Notes under the pieces: model-generated
Databases searched by the model: none
The model's input: the letters and a program-made list of their open reading frames with translations, nothing else
Told to the model about the DNA's origin: nothing
Shown here: positions 1-6,917 of the stretch, piece by piece
How positions within the stretch are numbered: the first letter of the stretch is position 1
Layout of the letters: each line of letters starts with the position of its first letter
Made by a program: the position numbers and the translations under genes
Assembly (NCBI GenBank): GCA_013202535.1
Contig: JABMRP010000390.1
Coordinates: forward strand, 1-7,829
Direction: 5' to 3'
Length of the DNA stretch: 7,829 nucleotides
From: Planctomycetota bacterium
GTDB taxonomy: Bacteria > Planctomycetota > Planctomycetia > Pirellulales > Thermoguttaceae

Positions 1-2223
1 AAGGAAATGTGGGTGTCGGACCCGCCCCACAAGGATGATCGGCCTGGGCTGTTCGTCTCCGCCAAGAGCCTCTCCGGCGATGTCCACTTCCTCAAGGGGG
101 TGAACTGTCACGACTGCCATGGCGGCGACCCCGGCACGCTCGGCGAGCCGCAGGCCCCCGCGACCGAAGTCCCGCAGCGCACCAATGGCGTGCAGCCGTT
201 CCTCGCGTCGCTGGACGACATGCAACAGGCGTGCGCCGCCTGCCATCAGGATAAGCTGACCAGCCTGCTCGGTAGCGCGCATGCCGACGCGAAGTCCGAT
301 GGCGCGAAGTCCGAAAACAATGCCAAGACCCCCTTGCAGTGCGGTGACTGTCACGGTGAGAAGATGCACGGGATGCTCCCCGTGGCCGACGACCGGTCGC
401 CCGTCTCCATCGACCGGCGGGTGGTCACCTGCGGACGCTGTCATCAAGACGAACTGGCAAGCCTCCGGGCCAGCGTGCATCGCCACGGGGGCGAGAAGGA
501 CGAGGAGGGATCGGGCAAGATCCTCGATTGCTTCGCCTGCCACGGCAGCGACGTCCACGGCATACCACCGGCCAAAGATACCCGTTCTCCCGTGTTCCTG
601 GATCATCAGATCAAGGTCTGTGGCGGTTGTCACCAGGGGGACCTGGAGACCTACTCGAAGAGCGTACACGGTGTGGGGCTGTTCGAGTCGGGGTTGGTGG
701 TCGTGCCGGCCTGTGCAAACTGTCACGGTTCCCACGGGATCTACTACGCGGCCGACAAGCGATCCACGCTTCACAAGTCCAACGTAGCGGCGACCTGTGG
801 GAAATGCCACGATGAGATCGAACAGCGGCTCCAGCAGAGCGTCCACGGCCGCGGTGAGGACCCTGACGGGGCGACGGAAAGACCGGCACCGGGGGGGAGA
901 TGGAAACGCAACCCGACTTGCACCGACTGCCACCAGGGACACCATCTGCTCGATCCCGAACAGGCTGCCTTCCAAATCGAGTCGGTCAATCGGTGTGGCA
1001 ACTGCCATCCGGCGCTGTCCGCCCGCTACGCCATGAGCCTGCACGGCGAGCTGACCGAAATGGGCTACGAAGCGGCCGCCAAGTGTTCCGACTGCCACGG
1101 CTTCCACGACATTCTGGCGACCGACGACCCGAAGTCCCCGTTGGCGGCGGGAGAGAACCGGCTGGCCACCTGCCGGAAATGTCATCCCAACGCGGTTGCG
1201 AACTTCACCGACTTCGACCCCCACGCCGACTACCACGACGCCGAAGACTATCCGCTGCTGCATTACGTCTATGAGGGGCTGCTGGCCCTGTTCTACTTCT
1301 TCTTCGCGTTCTTCGTGATCCACGGGTTTCTGTGGTTCGTGCGGTCGTTTGTCGAGACGATCCAACGAGGGGGTCACAAAACGCTTGTTACCGAGAAGAC
1401 CGTCCTGGTACGGTTTGAGCCCAGACAGCGAGTGTTCTATGCCCTTCTGCTCAGTTCGTTCCTGGGGCTGGTCTTGACCGGTCTGCCGCTGAAGTACGGC
1501 AGCCAGGCGTGGGCCAAGCTGCTGGCACGCGGCCTGGGGGGGTTCGAGTCGACCAGCGTCTGGCACCACTTCTTTGCCACGGTGGCCATCTTCGGCTGCC
1601 TGGCGCACGTGGTTTGGGGGATCATGAAGATCGTCGAACTGCGGCGGGAGAAGGCCTCTTGGGGATCGATCGTATTCGGCCCGGATTCACCCGTGCCGAC
1701 TCACAAAGACTTGAAGGTCATGCTGGACATGGCGCGGTGGTTCTTAGGCATGGGCCGGCGGCCCGTCTTCGAACGCTGGACCTACTGGGAGAAGTTCGAC
1801 TATTGGGCCGTCTACCTGGCCGCCGCGGTGATTGGCACTTCCGGCCTGTTGCTCTGGTATCCGAATGTTTTCGTAAGGATCCTGCCCGGCGAGGTGCTCA
1901 ATCTGGCCAAGGTGGTCCATGCCGAGGTGGCCATCCTGGCGGCCAGCTTCCTGTTCATTTTTCACTTCTACCACTCCCACTTCCGCCCGGAGAAGTTTCC
2001 CCTGGATCTGTCGGCCCTGACCGGTCTGGTCAGCGAAGAACACCAGCGGAAACACCGCCCGGAATACGTCGCGCGATTGGAGCGGACCGGCAAGCTGGAA
2101 GCCCTTCGCCGCCCGGCCCCTTCGAAAAGACGCCTGTGGCTGGTGTTCGTCGCCGGATTGGTCGTGTATTCACTGGGACTGGGACTGTTGGCCGTGGTCT
2201 TGCTGGCCACGTTGGGGAAATAA
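1..2223 (+). CDS. Multihaem cytochrome c / membrane cytochrome b fusion, copy A (5' partial)
   Basis: Likely an inner-membrane quinone-linked electron-transfer protein with a large periplasmic haem domain. The frame is open from base 1. Compared with the paralogue at 3687-5834, the signal peptide and first CxxCH are missing, so the ATG at base 7 is internal and the true start lies upstream. Counting from that ATG, 12 CxxCH sites begin at residues 34, 76, 112, 142, 175, 205, 236, 264, 305, 330, 360 and 389. Most fall in repeated two-haem modules ending in SVHG or SLHG. About six membrane helices follow (near 415-447, 475-493, 518-541, 595-618, 633-656, 708-735). Histidines 439, 520, 534, 638, 653 and 658 are shared with the paralogue and are candidate haem b ligands. 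Short positively charged loops suit a periplasmic N-terminus. The layout is like Geobacter CbcL; the direction of electron flow and the partner are inferred. It carries one two-haem module more than its paralogue. Confidence 0.9.
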   Translation, partial: KEMWVSDPPHKDDRPGLFVSAKSLSGDVHFLKGVNCHDCHGGDPGTLGEPQAPATEVPQRTNGVQPFLASLDDMQQACAACHQDKLTSLLGSAHADAKSDGAKSENNAKTPLQCGDCHGEKMHGMLPVADDRSPVSIDRRVVTCGRCHQDELASLRASVHRHGGEKDEEGSGKILDCFACHGSDVHGIPPAKDTRSPVFLDHQIKVCGGCHQGDLETYSKSVHGVGLFESGLVVVPACANCHGSHGIYYAADKRSTLHKSNVAATCGKCHDEIEQRLQQSVHGRGEDPDGATERPAPGGRWKRNPTCTDCHQGHHLLDPEQAAFQIESVNRCGNCHPALSARYAMSLHGELTEMGYEAAAKCSDCHGFHDILATDDPKSPLAAGENRLATCRKCHPNAVANFTDFDPHADYHDAEDYPLLHYVYEGLLALFYFFFAFFVIHGFLWFVRSFVETIQRGGHKTLVTEKTVLVRFEPRQRVFYALLLSSFLGLVLTGLPLKYGSQAWAKLLARGLGGFESTSVWHHFFATVAIFGCLAHVVWGIMKIVELRREKASWGSIVFGPDSPVPTHKDLKVMLDMARWFLGMGRRPVFERWTYWEKFDYWAVYLAAAVIGTSGLLLWYPNVFVRILPGEVLNLAKVVHAEVAILAASFLFIFHFYHSHFRPEKFPLDLSALTGLVSEEHQRKHRPEYVARLERTGKLEALRRPAPSKRRLWLVFVAGLVVYSLGLGLLAVVLLATLGK
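340..1185 (+). repeat. Array of five two-haem modules in copy A
   Basis: Five protein-level repeats share the plan CxxCH, a short H-containing segment, usually an SP dipeptide, then CG.CH, a helix and S(V/L)HG. They start at bases 340, 529, 712, 919 and 1084 (residues 112, 175, 236, 305 and 360). The last unit runs directly into the first membrane helix. The second unit is the closest match to the first unit of the paralogue, so one unit has been gained here or lost there. Confidence 0.75.
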
Positions 2224-2236
2224 TGAATGATGAATG
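2223..2236 (+). repeat. 7-bp tandem duplication at the gene A / gene B junction
   Basis: ATGAATG occurs twice in direct succession, overlapping the last base of the gene A stop TAA. It places four ATG codons (2223, 2227, 2230, 2234) across all three frames. Only 2227 and 2230 are in frame with gene B. With a single copy the start would be the ATG overlapping the stop as TAATG, also in frame. A GGGGAA stretch at 2214-2219 could act as a weak ribosome binding site. Confidence 0.8.
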
Positions 2237-3690
2237 AAAACGATCCCACGACAGCGCCGCAATCCCCGGCCGAAGAGCCGGTCGAGACACCCGAGCCCGC
2301 ACCACGGAGTCTCCGGGACGATATCAAGTTGTGGTTCTTGCGCGCGGCCGCACTGGGAGGCGCTTTCGGTCTCATGGTGGGCCTGATGACGGCGGTCTCC
2401 GCGATGTACACTTCCCGCCCGGAATTCTGCCGGTCTTGTCACAACATGGAGCCGTACTACGAGTCCTGGCAGAATTCAAGCCACAAGGACGTCTCCTGCG
2501 TGAAGTGCCATTTCCCACCGGGTGCGGGTGAGAAGCTTCGCGGCAAGATGCTCGGGCTGGTTCAGTTGGCCAAGTACGTCACTTCCAGCGAGGGTCCTCG
2601 CCCGGCCGCGGAAGTCCCCGACGCGAGCTGCCTGCGGAGCGGATGTCACGAGTCCCGGCTTCTAGCCGGGCGGGTGGAGTTCCAAGGAGTCGCGTTCGAC
2701 CACCGACCACACCTGGGGGAGATGCGGCGAGGCAAGAAACTCCGCTGTACGAGTTGCCACAGCCAGATCGTCCAGGGCAGCCACATGACCGTGACGACCT
2801 CCACCTGCTTCTTGTGTCATTTCAAAGACGGGCATCTCAACGAGGGGCTGGGCGCCTGCACCCGCTGCCACCAGATCCCCGAGGAGGAGTTCGACCTCGG
2901 AGGCGGGATCACCTTCGATCACGATTTGGCTTACGAGCGGGGCGTCGACTGCGCCAACTGCCATGCGGACCTCATTCGCGGCCGCGGCGAGGTCCCCCGC
3001 GAGCGATGCGGTGTTTGCCACAACCGAACCGACGATCTCGAGCGGATCGACGACCACGAGTTTCTGCATCGCAAGCACGTCACCGACCACAAAGTCGACT
3101 GCCTCGAGTGCCACCTGGAGATCCACCATTCGCTCGACGAGCACCGGATCCGGCACGCCGCGTCCGACTGCAACTCCTGTCATCCCGAGCATCACCAGGA
3201 GCAGGTGAACATGCTCATGGGCGTCGGCGGGAAGAGTATCCCCGAGCGAACCAACGGCATGACGGATGCGCGGATCTCGTGCCCTTCCTGCCACCAGGTG
3301 AAGGAGATATCGGCCACCGGGACCGTGCTCTGGAAGGCCTCGACCAAGATGTGCGCCAACTGCCACGACGGCTCGGCAATGGACATGATCACTTCGCAGC
3401 ACGAGGGACTCAAGGCGGCCCTGTCGGACATCGAGTCCTGCATCGGGCGGGTCCGCCAGGCGGTCGAATCGGCCGATCTCGGCGCCGAGCGTGCGGCGAC
3501 CCTGACCGCGGAACTCGACCAATTCAACGACGACTTGGCGTTTCTCCGCGCGGGAAACGGCATCCACAACATCCATTACGCCGGCACACTCACCCGCGCC
3601 CTGGTCGACGGGTTGTCCGCGCTCTGCCGCGAGTTGAAGATCTCCGGACCGACGGTTGTGTTGCCGGAGAGGGTGGAATCGCCGCAATGA
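2227..3690 (+). CDS. NapC/NrfH-like membrane-anchored dodecahaem cytochrome c
   Basis: Probable membrane-anchored periplasmic electron carrier taking electrons from quinol or from the neighbouring fusion proteins. The 487 residues begin with a Pro/Glu-rich cytoplasmic tail and one membrane helix (about 36-62), with no cleavable signal peptide. Next comes FCRSCHNMEPYYESW, the CxxCHxM pattern of NapC/NrfH haem 1, and a second site CVKCH with following prolines. Eleven CxxCH sites begin at 68, 91, 174, 194, 211, 242, 261, 292, 315, 352 and 376. A twelfth site, CLRSGCH at 135-141, has CX4CH spacing as in some c3 cytochromes. Many extra histidines between sites suggest bis-His haems. Residues 381-475 form a haem-free helical domain with a GNGIHNIHY motif and two extra cysteines. 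The start may be 2227 or 2230. It is 3 bases after gene A and overlaps gene C by ATGA, so translation is probably coupled. The electron acceptor is unknown. Confidence 0.92.
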   Translation: MMNENDPTTAPQSPAEEPVETPEPAPRSLRDDIKLWFLRAAALGGAFGLMVGLMTAVSAMYTSRPEFCRSCHNMEPYYESWQNSSHKDVSCVKCHFPPGAGEKLRGKMLGLVQLAKYVTSSEGPRPAAEVPDASCLRSGCHESRLLAGRVEFQGVAFDHRPHLGEMRRGKKLRCTSCHSQIVQGSHMTVTTSTCFLCHFKDGHLNEGLGACTRCHQIPEEEFDLGGGITFDHDLAYERGVDCANCHADLIRGRGEVPRERCGVCHNRTDDLERIDDHEFLHRKHVTDHKVDCLECHLEIHHSLDEHRIRHAASDCNSCHPEHHQEQVNMLMGVGGKSIPERTNGMTDARISCPSCHQVKEISATGTVLWKASTKMCANCHDGSAMDMITSQHEGLKAALSDIESCIGRVRQAVESADLGAERAATLTAELDQFNDDLAFLRAGNGIHNIHYAGTLTRALVDGLSALCRELKISGPTVVLPERVESPQ

Positions 3691-5834
3691 GAGTGCTTTG
3701 GGCCATCACGCTGGCGTGTGTGACGGGAACTGCCGCCTCCGCCGACGTCGGCCCGGTCGCACGACCGCGGATCAACTCGGATCTGAACTCCTGCGTACTG
3801 TGCCACTGCACTCCCGAGTTCTGGGGCGTGGACCAGCAGCCGCTATACCTGCCCAAGGAACACTTGAGCGAGGACGCCCACTTTCGCGCCGGCGTGAAGT
3901 GTTACGATTGCCACGGTGGCGATCGCACGAGCTTCGACAAATCCAACGCCCATTCCATGCAACTCAAGGAGACCGGGATGGGCATCGGCCCGTTTCGCTC
4001 CGGGCTGTCCGAAGTGCGGAAGTCGTGTTGGCGGTGCCATCAGGAGGAAGCCAGCGGTCTGGCCGGGGGCGTGCATGCCGAGGAGGGAGCCCCAAAGGCC
4101 GACGGCAGTCCCACGCCGTTGGCCTGCAATACGTGCCATGGACTGGTGAAACACCGCCTGGTTCCTCACGACGACCCTCAGTCTCCCGTGTTCCTGAAGA
4201 ATCAGGTCAATCTCTGCGGAAATTGCCATCCGGATGAACTCGACACGTACCTCCAGAGCGTACACGGGCACGGATTGACGCAATCCGGGCTGCTGGTCAC
4301 GGCGTCGTGCTCGGACTGTCACGGTGCCCACGGCATCTATCGAGCCGATGAAGAGGCTTCCACACTGCACTCCGCCAAGGTGGCCTCGACCTGTGGGCAG
4401 TGTCACCGGTTTGTCGAGCAGCGGCTCAAAAAGAGCGTGCATGGCAACGGCAACGGACCGGGTACCGCCACGGAGAAGGCGGCCGCGGGCGGCCATGGAA
4501 AGCGAAGACCCACTTGCACGGACTGCCACTTCGGCTCCGAAGGCCACGACCTGCCCGACCCCCGATCGCAGTCCTTCCGGCTGCGGCTGGGAGACCGCTG
4601 CGGCGGCTGCCACGACGATGTCTCGCGCGGGTTCGCGCAGAGCCTGCACGGAGCCTTGGACGATCTGGGCTACGGGCCGGCAGCCAAGTGCTCCGACTGC
4701 CACGGTGCGCACGACATCCCCCCGATCGACGACGCGAGTTCCCCGGTCCTGCGAGGCCAGAACCGGCTGGAAACCTGCCAGAAATGCCATCCCTACGCCG
4801 TGGCAAACTTCTGCGACTTTCGACCGCACGCCGACCACGGCAACGCCGAAGACCATCCGCTCCTGTATTGGGTCTACCTGGCGATGGAGGCGCTGATCTA
4901 TTCGGTGTTCGCGTTCTTCGGGCTGCATACCATTCTGTGGTTTATCCGTTCGACCATCCACGTGAAGCGGCACGGGCGCCCCAAGCGGCTCATGGAGGGG
5001 GACCCGGCTTGCGTTCGATTCGAGCCGATTCACCGCGCAACGCACGCCGTGGTGGTCGTCTCGTTTCTGGGGCTCGCCTTGACCGGCCTGCCGTTGAAAT
5101 ACAGCAGTCAGGACTGGGCCCAGGGGCTTGCCCGGGTGCTGGGCGGCTTCGAGTCGACCAGCACCTGGCACCGAATCTTCGCGTTGTTGACGGTCGGCTA
5201 CTTTGCCACGCATCTGCTTTGGCTTGCCGGGCAGGTGTGGCGGTGCTTAGAGAAGAAAACGCCCCTGCTGACGATCTTCCTCGGGCCCGACTCACCGATC
5301 CCCGGCCCCCGGGATCTTCTGGACATGATCCGCATGTTCCGGTGGTTCGTCGGTTGGGGGCCCAAACCGGTCTTCGAGCGTTGGACCTACTGGGAGAAAT
5401 TCGATTACTGGGCCGTCTTCTGGGGCGTCGGCATCATCGGGACTTCCGGCATGATGCTCTGGTTCCCCAATCTCTTCAGCATGGTGCTGCCCGGCGTGGC
5501 CCTCAATTTGGCCAAAATCATCCATTCCGAGGAGGCTCTGCTGGCGACCAGCTTCATCTTTGCCGTCCATTTCTTCGGCACGCACCTTCGCCCCGAAAAA
5601 TTCCCCATGGACATGGCGATCCTCAGCGGCCTGATCGATGAGGAAGAGATGCGGGAAGAACGCCCGGAGTTCTACGAGCGAATGCGTCGCGAAGGCAAGC
5701 TCGATGAGCTGCGGACCACCGTCCCGTCGCGCCGTACGCTACGGGTGATCACCACGGCCGGATTCGTGGCCGTGACGGTAGGATTAGGGCTCTTGGTGGG
5801 GATCCTGCTGGCGATATTTGGGGGCACGCACTAG
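3687..5834 (+). CDS. Multihaem cytochrome c / membrane cytochrome b fusion, copy C
   Basis: Complete 715-residue paralogue of the gene at the left edge, with the same inferred role in quinone-linked electron transfer. The ATG at 3687 overlaps the gene B stop (ATGA) and is followed at once by a good signal peptide, residues 1-19 ending ASA before DV, which fixes the start; the same frame is open far upstream but without this logic. A GGTGGA at 3672-3677 may be the ribosome binding site. Eleven CxxCH sites begin at 36, 72, 114, 147, 177, 208, 236, 277, 305, 335 and 364. The membrane part has helices near 392-420, 449-470, 494-516, 571-595, 606-630 and 684-711. Candidate haem b histidines are 414, 495, 509, 613, 628 and 633. 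The RPEKFP motif after helix 5 and FERWTYWEKFDYW before helix 4 are nearly identical in both copies. Similar in layout to CbcL-type c/b fusions; orthology is not claimed. Confidence 0.93.
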   Translation: MRVLWAITLACVTGTAASADVGPVARPRINSDLNSCVLCHCTPEFWGVDQQPLYLPKEHLSEDAHFRAGVKCYDCHGGDRTSFDKSNAHSMQLKETGMGIGPFRSGLSEVRKSCWRCHQEEASGLAGGVHAEEGAPKADGSPTPLACNTCHGLVKHRLVPHDDPQSPVFLKNQVNLCGNCHPDELDTYLQSVHGHGLTQSGLLVTASCSDCHGAHGIYRADEEASTLHSAKVASTCGQCHRFVEQRLKKSVHGNGNGPGTATEKAAAGGHGKRRPTCTDCHFGSEGHDLPDPRSQSFRLRLGDRCGGCHDDVSRGFAQSLHGALDDLGYGPAAKCSDCHGAHDIPPIDDASSPVLRGQNRLETCQKCHPYAVANFCDFRPHADHGNAEDHPLLYWVYLAMEALIYSVFAFFGLHTILWFIRSTIHVKRHGRPKRLMEGDPACVRFEPIHRATHAVVVVSFLGLALTGLPLKYSSQDWAQGLARVLGGFESTSTWHRIFALLTVGYFATHLLWLAGQVWRCLEKKTPLLTIFLGPDSPIPGPRDLLDMIRMFRWFVGWGPKPVFERWTYWEKFDYWAVFWGVGIIGTSGMMLWFPNLFSMVLPGVALNLAKIIHSEEALLATSFIFAVHFFGTHLRPEKFPMDMAILSGLIDEEEMREERPEFYERMRREGKLDELRTTVPSRRTLRVITTAGFVAVTVGLGLLVGILLAIFGGTH
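4125..4790 (+). repeat. Array of four two-haem modules in copy C
   Basis: The same two-haem protein repeat as in copy A occurs four times, starting at bases 4125, 4308, 4515 and 4689 (residues 147, 208, 277 and 335). The distance between the CxxCH before the array and the second CxxCH of the first unit is 63 residues here. The equivalent stretch in copy A is 129 residues, a difference of 66 residues or one module. Confidence 0.75.
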
Positions 5835-5860
5835 TGTCTCCTGACCACTGCAAACATCGC

Positions 5861-5868
5861 GGAGGAGG
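5861..5868 (+). promoter_or_regulatory. Strong ribosome binding site for the EF-hand gene
   Basis: GGAGGAGG lies 7 bases before the ATG at 5876. It decides the start in favour of 5876 over the in-frame GTG at 5834, which would put a charged stretch before the signal peptide. It is the clearest Shine-Dalgarno site in the window. Confidence 0.8.
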
Positions 5869-5875
5869 TCGGACA

Positions 5876-6583
5876 ATGCGAAAGAACTGGAAACGAGCAC
5901 TGGGGGTCGCGATCTGGTCCGTGTCGCTCGGCATGGCCGCGCCGCTGCTCGGCCAGAAATCGAGCCCCTACCCAGGTGCATCCCCTGGTTCCTCCAGCGA
6001 TCAAGACCGGTCCGAGCAATACGTGACCTTCCTGCGCGGCTTCGATGCCAATCGCAACGGCCAAATCGATGCAGAGGAAGCCGAAGGGAAGCGAGGCTAC
6101 GTCATCCGGAAAATGGCCGATCGGGCGAAGATCCAATTCGCGTTGCCGCTCTCGATCGAGCGGTTCCAAGCCGGCTTGAAGAAGCACTACTCAGCGGACG
6201 CCGCCGCCAACTCCAAGCCGGGCGTCTCCTCCGCCCCGTCCCGTGCGACGGCCGGGATGGACGCGCCAATACGCCACCCCGCCAAGACCATGATCCGGCA
6301 CCCCGCGCCCAACGCCAGTTCCGATTCGGCTGCTGCCGGCCAACGCAAGTCCTACCGTTTCCGCTCGCCGACCGAGCGGTTGCCTGACGGACTGCCCAAC
6401 TGGTTTGCCCAAAAGGACGCCGACAGCGACGGCCAGGTGGCCATGGCCGAGTATGCCAGCTCCTGGACGGACGCCAAGGCGCTCGAGTTCACTCGCGTGG
6501 ACCTCAACAACGACGGCCTCATCACGCCGAAGGAGTGTCTTAGAGCGGAGGAACTGGGATACCAAGGACCGGTCGATAAGTAG
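5876..6583 (+). CDS. Secreted EF-hand calcium-binding protein
   Basis: Exported 235-residue protein of unknown role that probably binds calcium in the periplasm or at the cell surface. Residues 1-27 form a signal peptide: basic start MRKNWKR, a hydrophobic core, and likely cleavage near LLGQ. Three complete 12-residue EF-hand loops are visible: 57-68 (DANRNGQIDAEE), 181-192 (DADSDGQVAMAE) and 209-220 (DLNNDGLITPKE). Each has the expected acidic or Asn side chains at positions 1, 3 and 5, Gly at 6 and Glu at 12. Loops two and three are close enough to pair; the first stands alone. The middle, about 105-165, is low-complexity and rich in Ala, Ser and Pro, with IRHPA repeated at 132 and 140. It begins 41 bases after the cytochrome operon, so it may share its transcript. 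There are no haem motifs. Secreted EF-hand proteins are common in planctomycetes, so a link to electron transfer rests only on position. Confidence 0.88.
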   Translation: MRKNWKRALGVAIWSVSLGMAAPLLGQKSSPYPGASPGSSSDQDRSEQYVTFLRGFDANRNGQIDAEEAEGKRGYVIRKMADRAKIQFALPLSIERFQAGLKKHYSADAAANSKPGVSSAPSRATAGMDAPIRHPAKTMIRHPAPNASSDSAAAGQRKSYRFRSPTERLPDGLPNWFAQKDADSDGQVAMAEYASSWTDAKALEFTRVDLNNDGLITPKECLRAEELGYQGPVDK

Positions 6584-6913
6584 CTTACCGATTCGGCCAA
6601 CATGGAAGGCGTAATCCGCCCGATACCGACTGCGCCCCAACGAACTCCCCGGCGGATTCTGTCTTTCACTGGCGCGCTGTTCCAGCGACCCCCGTTACTG
6701 AAGCAACTGTGAGTTGGAGGCCTGATAGTTCTTCCGGACGGCAAGGTGGGGTGATGTGGTAAAGAGCGCAGGATTCGCCGACCATGCCGAGTGTCGCGAA
6801 TACGGCGACCGTCCGGATTAGAGCGATTCGAGTGGATTTGCCGGTTATTAGGCGCCGATGAAAATCAACAAGGAAAGGTTCGTACCGGTTTCTCAAGAGG
6901 CGACTGCGCTGCC
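6584..6913 (+). other. Intergenic region between EF-hand gene and outer-membrane gene
   Basis: No convincing gene, RNA gene or clear promoter is seen in these 330 bases. The region holds two inverted repeats. AATCCGCC at 6613-6620 pairs with GGCGGATT at 6651-6658, and TCCGGACGG at 6733-6741 pairs with CCGTCCGGA at 6809-6817. The first is followed by a mildly T-rich stretch and could be a weak terminator, but the 30-base loop argues against a classical one. A tiny ORF at 6858-6917 overlaps the next start codon. Confidence 0.5.
6613..6658 (+). terminator. Possible weak terminator hairpin
   Basis: An 8-bp perfect inverted repeat (AATCCGCC and GGCGGATT) with a 30-base spacer starts 30 bases after the EF-hand stop and is followed by CTGTCTTTC. 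The position is right for ending the operon transcript. The long loop and lack of a true U-run make this weak, and a match of this length can arise by chance in GC-rich DNA. Confidence 0.2.
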
Positions 6914-6917
6914 ATGA
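6858..6917 (+). CDS. Possible 19-residue leader peptide
   Basis: ATG at 6858 opens a 19-codon frame (MKINKERFVPVSQEATALP) whose TGA at 6915-6917 overlaps the ATG at 6914 of the outer-membrane gene as ATGA. This is the arrangement of translational coupling. No clear ribosome binding site precedes it, and it has no recognisable motif, so it may be a chance ORF. Confidence 0.2.
   Translation: MKINKERFVPVSQEATALP

Noticed and set aside
7..9. ATG at base 7 as the true start of copy A
   Set aside because: No signal peptide follows, and alignment with copy C shows the signal peptide and first CxxCH would lie upstream of base 1.
1509..2237. 242-codon + strand frame overlapping the membrane domain of copy A
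   Set aside because: Arg/Gly-rich shadow frame; the other frame encodes membrane helices conserved with copy C.
2643..3686. Long open stretch upstream of copy C in the same frame, which would make a 1063-residue protein
   Set aside because: It overlaps the clearly haem-rich NapC-like gene in another frame, is rich in Arg/Pro/Gly as expected for a GC-rich shadow frame, and the signal peptide starts precisely at 3687.
2662..3687. 341-codon open frame on the minus strand
   Set aside because: Antisense shadow of the NapC-like gene with no recognisable domain.
3843..5213. 456-codon open frame on the minus strand
   Set aside because: It lies wholly opposite the multihaem gene, whose CxxCH sites fix the coding frame; no motif, signal or ribosome binding site supports the minus frame.
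5834..5875. GTG at 5834 as the start of the EF-hand gene
   Set aside because: It lacks a ribosome binding site and adds 14 charged residues before a good signal peptide; the ATG at 5876 has GGAGGAGG 7 bases upstream.
6666..6896. 76-codon minus-strand frame in the intergenic region
   Set aside because: Starts with TTG, has no clear ribosome binding site or motif, and sits in a region with no other coding sign.
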